Shown: positions 1 to 20,569 of the stretch, one piece after another | Layout of the letters: every line of letters begins with the position of its first letter | Position numbering within the stretch: the first letter of the stretch is position 1 | Assembly (NCBI RefSeq): GCF_000485595.1 | Contig: NW_014578615.1 | Coordinates: 16,657-37,225, forward strand | Reading direction: 5' to 3' | Source of the DNA: Priapulus caudatus | Taxonomy: Eukaryota > Priapulida > Priapulimorpha > Priapulimorphida > Priapulidae | DNA: 20,569 nucleotides | The notes under the pieces: generated by a model | Told to the model about the DNA's origin: nothing | Database searches by the model: none | What the model saw: only the letters and a program-made list of their open reading frames with translations | Made by a program: the position numbers and the translations under genes

Positions 1-1112
1 GGCAATTGCCGTCGGTGCCGTCGGTTAATTCGAGCCCTGGTAATGTATGACCACCAATTGTACCAATTATTAGCATGCGCAGCATCTAAATGCAGCTAAT
101 AACAGCATGCAAGCTAAAATGTCCATGCTGTATTTCATTGAAACCGCTAAGATGACTAACTGAACAATAGTACTTTGCTAAAATGGGTTGCTGATTTTTG
201 TGACATCATTGAATTGCCATATATTTCAATTGTGAAATGATGGGGGTAGGGTAGGCATTATAATATGATAACCTGCCAGTTACAATAGTATAATAGACTA
301 TTATAATAAGTTATTGTTACGATGTACCATGATTAATTGAGAGCTTTGAAACATATAGTGATGTATGGATTATGGTAACAATTTCAAGTAACTGTGAAAT
401 GCACTCTGCTCTGCTATATATACATGCTTCAAGTATGACGTCATCATCGCAAACATCACACCATCGGGGGTAATAAGAGACATACGGCTGCTGCTTTTCC
501 AGATAACGTCTAGTGGGAATTCTCAGTCTAAACAAACATCAATCAACGGGCTTAGCCAATGAACGTGAGGGGTCCTAAGATGGCTACGATAATTAGAATC
601 GGACGTCACGATTCCAGCTAGACTGGTACGGACCTTAAGTGAGCCAAGTATCTTTCGCTACACTAAAGTTATAGTTAGTGCAGCGTGTGGAACTCTCCAC
701 CGCGGAGCAGTCTAAGCTGGATCGCCGATCCTTGTGTGAAAAATTCCCTTGAAAATCCCTCGAAGAGAGCCTCGTCGCGCCATCTATGGGACGCCATATG
801 TACGAGAATAAGTTCAAGGCGTGAAACGGAAGAAATGCAAACTCGCTTTTCTAGACGAAAAGGAAACGCGCCGACCAGCAAAGTAGCAATTACGAGCATT
901 TGGATTTATTCTCGCCCTACGTGCATAGTCGAAAGGCTTCTGCAATCGCCACAACTCCTCAATTGACCGATTATACGGCTTTATCCTATACCCATAAGGG
1001 CCTCGGGAACATTTTTCTAAATATAGGGCAGCGAATAAGTCATTGTGTCACCGCTGCGCGGCGTTTGCGCGCTTCGCGCGGATATCCGGGCTGCAGATCG
1101 TCAAGTCTACTT
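1..1112. other. No recognised gene, left edge
   Basis: AT-rich, unique-looking DNA. Overlapping open frames on both strands (about 635-966) match nothing I recognise and are short enough to be chance. Small items seen: two tandem copies of GCCGTCGGT near base 10, a full CRE-type palindrome TGACGTCA at 436-443, and a GC-rich hairpin-prone patch around 1050-1090 just before the TATA motif. Confidence 0.5.
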
Positions 1113-1120
1113 TATATAAA
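1113..1120 (+). promoter_or_regulatory. Candidate TATA box
   Basis: TATATAAA, 102 nt upstream of an ATG in good context. Proposed as a promoter only because it is followed at suitable distances by that ATG and a consensus splice donor. TATA-like strings are common in AT-rich DNA. Confidence 0.25.
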
Positions 1121-1221
1121 TGTGGTTCTTTCTCAGAAAGCGCATCAGCATAGCTTGTGAGGCACTGAAGAGTTGTGTACCCGGAGTTTCAGGGAAGACA
1201 GACAGAGCCACGGTGTTCGAG

Positions 1222-1278
1222 ATGGTTGTTCAATATGTTCAGTTACTACAGAGCAAGGTTGGAAACAAATACGATTCT
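1222..1278 (+). CDS. Possible first coding exon, unrecognised
   Basis: The ATG has a purine at -3 and G at +4. Nineteen codons (MVVQYVQLLQSKVGNKYDS) run to a consensus donor T|GTAAGT. The first plausible acceptor (TTTTACAG at about 1450) would add only seven codons before a stop. Another (TTTCAG at about 1990) borders a 33-bp open segment starting with the same CAGAGCAA as part of this exon. I recognise no family. It may be the start of a small gene, a noncoding transcript, or chance. Confidence 0.2.
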
Positions 1279-2980
1279 GTAAGTCGTTGTTAACTCACAA
1301 ATCTTCTGATGTTATTAATGGTTATGAGTAGCATACACACCGTTATATACTAAATAAGATTTAACAAGTGCTAATAAATGAAATTTACATTGTTGAAATC
1401 TCAAATGTGACAAGTAAGCAAGCTTATAAAGTTTTTCTATAATTTTACAGGAGTTCTTAGACATCTGCATGTAATCCCTTGTAGATACCTTGAGTTATTC
1501 TTATTGGTGCCAATACGATTCACCAAGCCACATGAAAGGATCCCAGTGCCATGCAGTGTTTGGAGGCCAAGGCTGTCAGCAGAGTAATAGAAATAGCAGG
1601 GTAAAAACTGAGAAGCTTTTTCAAACGTGTAGGTTCCTTACAAGGAAAGTTTAATATAATACTTTTATATATTTAAATCATAGTATTAAGCTTATATAGA
1701 AAGAATGTGAAAAAATGTTTGTTTTGTGCTAATGATTAAATGTTGATTTCATTCTAAATGATAATGCCTTTTAAAGTTTATAGCTAATTTAAAAGAGGTT
1801 TCATCACTGTTTGACAGTTTTAAAATGGTTCCAATGAACAAGTAAAGTTTGGTATTATTACTTTATCAGTTTTATATTATTAAAATCTTTGTTTAACAAA
1901 CACTGATGAACAGTGTATTTGAGTGTATTGTTCTATTAACTTCTGCAGTTTGTGGGCGTTGGGGCAGATTAATAAAATGTATCCATTTCAGCAGAGCAAA
2001 ACCAGAAACAAATTAATACCTCAGGTATTAAAACAAAGAATTTTAGTGACTTAAAATAATTTAACATGTGTTCTTACACAACAGTCTAAATTTAGCAGTC
2101 CACATTCAGTTTGCCTGCTCACATCTTTACTGCTCTTTACAAAAATACATACTTTGCTACTATTCGCTTTGCAAACTTTCTTTGCGATCAAACGTCTACA
2201 CAATCACGATCACACATCTACACAAATACACACTCTACATTATGTATCACAACTGTCAAAATGCAGCTACCAACATATTTTTCTTGATACTGTATATAGG
2301 TAAGTCCTGGTATCTCTTTTAAATGCATTTACTAGGCTCATGCGTGATAGATGACTGAACGTTTAGAATATCGATAGGAAAGCATAATGCTTGACAGAGG
2401 TGATATGACAGCAGTGCAGATGCAGCTAGGATCGCTACCAAGTTGAATATAACAACTTTCTACAGTTTGCAGCAACTGTAAAAATACGAAGTGCACAACC
2501 ACTCCAGATTGCCTCCATCTGTGTTAAAAACCGAAACATTGCAATACGAAGGGTCAGGTGCCAAAGGCAGAAAAACCTTAAACTTGAGTAAAAACCTGCA
2601 ACAAATTCAGCCTAACACCCGTAGTCTCCCTGCTTTATACGTTTTCAATCTATACATTACTATAAAGTATTTACATTTGTGAACTCAGTAACAAATGATT
2701 AACAAATGCATGTGAAAGTGCCAACCACTGATCTTTATATACCAATTAGATGGCTTTTGGTGGCCACTAGGTGTGGCCCCCAAATGCCATGACACCAGTC
2801 CTAGTAGAAGTATTATCATAGAATAGGCCAATAGGCTGAGCCAAGTATTCATGTGACTCGTGATGTCACGGACAAAACCTCTTATGTAGAGACTAACACA
2901 TCGTTTGTCTCTCTTGCTGTATAAATGCACATATATATATACCCATTTGACAAAGTTATGGGGTACACACGGCAGAGTTC
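1279..2980. other. No recognised gene
   Basis: AT-rich sequence with no protein similarity I can see. Possible plus-strand poly(A) signal AATAAA at 1971-1976. At 2752-2786 there is an imperfect hairpin (TTTGGTGGCCAC paired with GTGGCCCCCAAA). Short TA-dinucleotide run near 2931-2941. Open frames of 60-85 codons here are not supported by codon character or splice structure. Confidence 0.5.
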
Positions 2981-3056
2981 CGCATTTGGGCGTGGTTGCA
3001 AGATGGCGGACAGCGGCGCGGTGGTGTTACTTTCTCACCGACCGTGGATTGGCTAA
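2981..3056 (+). promoter_or_regulatory. Promoter-like cluster with YY1-type ATG and short ORF
   Basis: A locally GC-rich island in AT-rich DNA carries GGGCGTGG (KLF/Sp-type), CAAGATGGCGGAC at 2999-3011 (the YY1 motif that in animals often overlaps the first ATG), and an inverted CCAAT box (ATTGG at about 3048). The ATG at 3003 opens only 17 codons before TAA at 3054-3056, and I see no clear donor inside it. It could be the TSS of a gene whose exons are not recognisable, or a decayed promoter. The motif reading is established knowledge; the function is inference. Confidence 0.3.
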
Positions 3057-4904
3057 CCGCTGTTCAGTTAGTATATAGAGATCAGTGATGCCAACCTAAA
3101 GCTTCTCTTTTTTCCATGTTTTCAATTCTGTTATTCAATCTGCGTGCAAACTAAGCGACAATGAACATGAACTAGGTCTTCTTCACCTGTACTGAAAATC
3201 GAATAATAAACGGTCTCGGTTCATTTCAAACAGAACATACTTATCAGTAAACATTAATCATGCATATCGGGGCGAGAACATTTATTGCATTGATAACGTA
3301 CTGCGGAAAGACAAAAACAACAATAACACCAACAGCAACAACTCCATAACTGACTTATTACCTCTTGAACCACTCTTTCATAGGTAACAACTATATAACT
3401 GGGAACCTAACACATGCAATAGAAACTAATCACTATAATAAAGTAATCTACTGCTAAGCCATACCTGCTTCTTTTTACAATTCTCTCCTTTCCTCTATTA
3501 TGGATACTTTGGTCACAGATAAGCTATTGCTTCCTAGAAGCTAGGCTATGTGCTTATTATTAGGCACAGTCATGTTTTTACAGAATAAAGCTACATCTGC
3601 GCTGTCACGCCACACCCAGATAGATGGTTTTCAAGACTGCCACTGTATTGCCAAACTTTGATGAACTCATTTTGGCACCCTACACTCACTCATCAGCACC
3701 ACTCTTTTGCTGGCTCATGACATTCTCATTATGGCTAAGTTTTTAGGGAACCGGCAGGAACTATCATAGCCAGTGAAAAATGGTGGATCTCCAAATACAG
3801 TGAACGTACACACGAGCTTTTAAAAGAAATACCTGTATAAGCATATGGGTAAAGGTTTTCAGCATTCACTCTACATCGCAGTCCAATGCAATCACCTCAT
3901 CAACAAATCCAGTCCGTTTACGTGAGGAGGATATCACACACCACCGAGTCTCCAGAGGAACGCAACTTTTGGCCAATAAATGCTGCTGGCAAAAAATTCA
4001 TGCACGAATTTCCCCCAAGCTGTACGCACGTTGTCATGGTTACCTAAGAGAAGTCTATATGCACATTGGCACTCTGTTCTTCGGATGATAACACTTGGAG
4101 TGACCACATAAAATACATTAATCAACGTAAAATAAGGAATACTTCAGAGAAGATTGTGCATTTTAAGAGCATTAAAGAGTTTAGTAAGTGGAAAAGGAAT
4201 CTGAACTGAAAATTGCATCCGTTTATTCGGAGCCAAGAGTTAATTGATGGGATGATTGCTGCAAGAGGAAGGAGTAGCTTGTTACTTAGGTGTTGATTTA
4301 GAATTAGGATACAACTATTTCTTGATTTTATCACCCAAGTAGCATAACTCTCAAATGTGACAGTAACTACATTGCAGTTAGCTTTGGTTAAAAAGGTATT
4401 TGCCCAGTAAAGCAAATAGCAAACAGACACTACTCCGAGAATTCACAAGAAATAGAAACCTATAGTTATATATTACATACCTTAAGCCTCCAAAAGATGC
4501 TAACAACTTCATCTATGACTCTACGCTGTGACTATAGAAGCTACATCAAAGATGAGTGAGCCTGGACCAAGCAAACGGGAGTGACTCAACTTGTTTCACC
4601 AATGCAAACATAAACCCTATAACTCTCGTTTAAGCCACTCGGATGACGGCTCATACAAATGCACACTTTTAAAAAAGTGATGCAAAAGTGTGCTCACTCT
4701 TGAGCAAAATATACTGCGGGTACATACGAGAAAATGGACTAAGCACAAGCATTATGACATGTACGCAAGGGATATCCAAATGTGGAGAGTAATGCCGAAG
4801 CTACACATACGATAGAAACAAACCTAACGGGTAATAGCTACACGTGACTATCCTTGAGTTTAAAGCTTTTAGCAGATTCCAGGAAGTTAGGATACTCTCA
4901 TATC
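3057..4904. other. No recognised gene
   Basis: No convincing coding region. Minus-strand frames at 3934-4125 and 4122-4430 match nothing I know. The second is hydrophobic and AT-driven. Plus-strand AATAAA at 3205-3210. A perfect 10-bp hairpin occurs at 4661-4693. Confidence 0.5.
4661..4693. repeat. Perfect 10-bp hairpin
   Basis: GCACACTTTT at 4661-4670 is mirrored by AAAAGTGTGC at 4684-4693, with a 13-nt loop. No T-run or gene end nearby gives it a role. Confidence 0.6.
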
Positions 4905-5637
4905 AGAAGTGGATAATAGGGAAGGAGTGTAACTTCAATAAACAAGGGAAATTCGTCATTTACTAGCCTTAGAATACCTACGATTTACTACGTGTAACTA
5001 AACCAACTTGAGCTCAAATCGTACACAGTACATTCGCCTAGCATCGTGCGAAATCGTTTCCTCGTATACACCCGCAATCCGGAGATACAGACTAAAACGT
5101 ACGACACGATTATCCATTCTGTTGCCATCAATCCGAATGTATTGTCCGCCTAACTTGAAACAAAAGGCAGCTACTAACGACTCTCTCGGCAAGGTGGTGT
5201 GGCTCGCTGGGAGATTGGACATCGACGCAACACTCGGAGAGCTAATCTCTGACCTATTTACAGCTGGTATGCCCCCCACCGCAATCAGCAGCAGCTCTGC
5301 GGCTCAGCGGCAGCGTGCCAATCTCCCAGCGAGCCACACCGCCTCGCCGAGAAAGTCGTTAGTAGCTGCCTTTTGTTTCAAGTTAGGCGGACAATACATT
5401 CGGATTGATGGCAACAGAATGGATAATCGTGTCGTACATTTTAGTCTGTATCTCCGGATTGCGGTTGTATACGAGGAAACGATTTCGCACGATGCTAGGC
5501 GAATGTACTGTGTACGATTTGAGCTCAAGTTGGTTGAGTTACACGTAGTAAATCGTAGGTATTCTAAGGCTAGTAAATGACGAATTTCCCTTGTTTATTG
5601 AAGTCACACTCCTTCCCTATTAGTATTATCTACTTCT
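4905..5637. mobile_element. Foldback element with about 315-bp inverted arms
   Basis: The left arm 4905-5218 is repeated in inverted orientation at 5318-5637 with few mismatches, around a 99-bp loop at 5219-5317. The outer ends begin AGAAGT and finish ACTTCT. The arms are open on both strands: plus 5008-5580 reads 190 codons and minus 4998-5279 reads 93, and the two share a segment because the arms mirror each other. A short piece (YIRIDGN) recalls a SNF2-helicase motif, but the resemblance does not continue. No transposase was seen, so it is a non-autonomous foldback/MITE-like element or an inverted duplication of captured sequence. Confidence 0.8.
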
Positions 5638-5710
5638 AAATCGTAGGTATTCTAAGGCTAGTAAATGACGAATTTCCCTTGTTTATTGAAGTCACACTCC
5701 TTCCCTATTA
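5549..5710 (+). repeat. 74-bp direct duplication of the foldback end
   Basis: Bases 5549-5622 recur identically at 5637-5710, a period of 88 bp. The second copy abuts the outer end of the right arm, so the terminus of the foldback element is present twice in tandem. Possible causes are replication slippage, a second truncated insertion, or misassembly. Confidence 0.85.
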
Positions 5711-5943
5711 TCTACTCCTGTCTCACATGTATTTCAATTTTAGCATCGGGTCGCAAAGAAGCCAGCTAATTACAGAGCCTATATAACACTGTTACAAGGT
5801 AAGTCTTATCACCATGATAATAAGTCACACGACAATATTCCCCATCTACACATGGAAAAGCTTCCGAGCCATTAAGTAGGCTTCTTAGTTTCTAACTATT
5901 AAATGTGTGCTTTATAAGTCACTACATTCACATACTCCACATA

Positions 5944-5961
5944 ACACACACACACACACAC
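5944..5961. repeat. (AC)n microsatellite
   Basis: Nine AC units within the interval between the foldback element and the PDK 3' end. The rest of 5711-6024 holds nothing recognisable. Confidence 0.8.
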
Positions 5962-6024
5962 TGATATGACTGGTCCTTATAATAAACTACGCTATGGGGA
6001 GAACATGTGACGCAGAGGGCTTGC

Positions 6025-6030
6025 TTTAAT
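6025..6030 (-). terminator. Candidate PDK poly(A) signal (ATTAAA)
   Basis: Minus-strand ATTAAA begins about 145 nt past the PDK stop, and a T/G-containing stretch follows it. ATTAAA is the commonest variant of AATAAA. No minus-strand AATAAA occurs before the foldback element at 5637, where copies lie within the repeat. Inferred; no transcript evidence. Confidence 0.35.
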
Positions 6031-6174
6031 TTGCCTTCGAGCTTCTACTGCCTTCTAGTATACCGTGTAAGACCATATATCGCAAATGCGTAAATGCAGC
6101 AAGAGCCCTTGAAGTGCAGGGCCGCATGGAGCATGTCCAGCCAGGGGATCCATCAGGCGAGTTCCAGCCCGTGC

Positions 6175-19597
<13,423 letters not shown>

Positions 19598-19718
19598 CTG
19601 CAATTAATATGATGATACTATCACTGACAATTCAATTTCATATTATTCGTATGGATTTTACTGTGATCAATTATAAATTACCTACAGTAGCAGCAGCGTG
19701 GGTACGTGCCTTTAATAG

Positions 19719-20008
19719 AGGGTCTATGTCCCCCGGGGTACTGCCGGAACGTAACCTGGGTACAGTCCGGTATACCGAAACAGACCCTGGTACTATCTAA
19801 TATGCCGGACCGTACCTCGCCTACTCCACTAACGAGTCTAGGGAGTCGCCTACGCCTACTCCCTAACCCTAATCCTAAACCTAACCCTAACCCTACTCCC
19901 TAACCCTAATCCTAAACCTAACCCTAACCCTAACCCTAATGCTAACCCTAACCATATCAAATAGTGACCAGGGTACGTTCCGGCAGTACCCTGGGGGACA
20001 TAGACCCT
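19719..20008. mobile_element. Inverted-repeat element carrying a telomere-like array
   Basis: 290 bp with about 41-bp terminal inverted repeats (19719-19760 and 19968-20008) differing at about two positions, starting AGGGTCTATGTCCCCC and containing GGTACTGCCGGAACGTA. The inside holds a CGGTATACCG-type palindrome near the left end and an array of CCCTAA/CCTAAA units at about 19858-19954. No coding capacity; no clear target duplication. It lies in the PDK intron upstream of exon a. Confidence 0.75.
19858..19954 (-). repeat. Interstitial telomere-like array (TTAGGG on minus strand)
   Basis: About 16 imperfect units, mostly CCCTAA with CCTAAA, CCCTACT and GCTAA variants; a 45-bp block is itself repeated. 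Degenerate units and flanking gene sequence show it is interstitial and not a chromosome end. Confidence 0.85.
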
Positions 20009-20146
20009 ATCAGCGCCAGTCATACATATATGCCATTGGCAGTTCAATTATCATCGTCCCTCAATACATTATTAAAACATATATTTTACAGCACTACAAA
20101 GTCCAAACTAACATACAAGTGTACATCGACCGTTGCTATGGCTCAT

Positions 20147-20274
20147 AGGGTCTATGTCCCCCAGGGTACTGCCGGAACGTACCCTGGGTACGGTTCGGTA
20201 TACCGGAACGTACCCTGGTAACTATTTGATATGGTTAGGGTTAGGGTTAGGCTTAGGGTTAGGGTTAGGGTTAG
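20147..20274. mobile_element. Second, truncated copy of the telomere-array element, opposite orientation
   Basis: It begins with the same AGGGTCTATGTCCCCC terminus and continues with a tandem duplication of the GGAACGTACCCTGG segment around CGGTATACCG. It then runs ACTATTTGATATGGTTAGGG into a TTAGGG array (20233-20274). This matches the right end of 19719-20008 in reverse. No second terminal repeat is visible before 20569, so it is truncated or rearranged. Confidence 0.65.
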
Positions 20275-20281
20275 CTCCAAG

Positions 20282-20312
20282 AAACGGTATCGCTAGGGTT
20301 AGGATACCGTTT
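20282..20312. repeat. 10-bp hairpin around a telomere-like unit
   Basis: AAACGGTATC and GATACCGTTT, a perfect inverted pair, flank GCTAGGGTTAG. Together with the preceding array this suggests another small element made of a palindrome and TTAGGG units. Confidence 0.6.
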
Positions 20313-20569
20313 CAAACCGTGGCTGCAGCTAAACACGTAGTTGCCTTATATTCCAAGTATCGCCAAAGAACACCACACATGTGATATACCAAATGAATCA
20401 GTAAACGTCCACCTTCTTGTAACCATCAGTGCGTGAGCGCCATCGCGCGGCTATTGTGTATTGATTAATTAATTGTATTACGTTGAAGTTGTGTACTTAT
20501 GTTGCACTTATTACCATCACCACTATATTACAACATTTATGTTTTTTTATAGGCCGTGGCTACGCGACC
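20313..20569. other. No recognised feature, right edge
   Basis: AT-rich, presumably still within the PDK upstream intron. I looked on the minus strand for the expected N-terminal PDK blocks and saw none. A pyrimidine-rich stretch ending in TATAG at about 20551 resembles a plus-strand acceptor, but nothing after it is identifiable. Confidence 0.4.

Noticed and set aside
2685-2930. Minus-strand frame of 81 codons with a hydrophobic stretch resembling a membrane segment
   Set aside because: No homologue recognised, and AT-rich DNA readily gives hydrophobic frames. The TA run upstream is not a convincing promoter.
5219-5317. Cytochrome P450 I-helix-like string (DLFTAG) in the loop of the foldback
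   Set aside because: Only about six residues match and the diagnostic following Thr pattern is absent.
19858-20274. Chromosome end (true telomere)
   Set aside because: Arrays are short, degenerate, in both orientations and inside a gene intron.

Overview
Eukaryotic, almost certainly invertebrate-animal genomic DNA. The one gene recognised with confidence is a minus-strand pyruvate dehydrogenase kinase (PDK) whose nine visible coding exons (19597 down to 6175) are joined by eight introns with GT-AG borders (one GC-AG). TTAGGG-type telomere-like tracts and abundant terminal- and long-inverted-repeat elements fit a metazoan with a repeat-rich genome, such as a sponge or another marine invertebrate. 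The species cannot be fixed from the sequence. There is no bacterial gene organisation, no CRISPR array and no intact transposase.

Layout. 1-4900: mostly AT-rich intergenic DNA with no recognised gene. It holds a possible TATA box plus short first coding exon (1113-1278) and a promoter-like cluster with a YY1-type start (2981-3056). 4905-5710: a foldback (long inverted repeat) element with a duplicated end. 6025-6883: the PDK poly(A) signal candidate and its last two exons. 6884-17154: one 10.3-kb PDK intron packed with repeats: a repeat block (7448-10250), a 25-N assembly gap, a noisy second version of that block (10301-about 14224), a dispersed repeat with a palindromic terminus, a tRNA-like pseudogene, a third inverted copy of the block's core with a nested 317-bp hAT-like MITE, and a second large inverted repeat (15732-17112) ending 42 bp from an exon. 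17155-19597: seven compact PDK exons. 19719-20312: two related inverted-repeat elements carrying telomere-like arrays inside the upstream PDK intron. The N-terminal PDK exons lie beyond the right edge.

Function. PDK is a mitochondrial-matrix kinase that phosphorylates and inactivates the E1-alpha subunit of the pyruvate dehydrogenase complex. The encoded 345-residue portion keeps the catalytic Glu/Asn pair, the DxGxG and GxGxG nucleotide loops and the C-terminal Asp-Trp motif.

Main caution. The second block (10301-14224) differs from the first chiefly by small insertions and follows a 25-N gap. It is best read as unpolished long-read gap filling that falsely duplicates the locus, so the true intron is probably several kb shorter. 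The most interesting biology is (1) a repeat family carrying a tandem triple DR1 nuclear-receptor-type motif in two diverged copies, (2) very long hairpin-forming inverted repeats inside and beside the gene, and (3) a small inverted-repeat element that carries interstitial telomere-like arrays.
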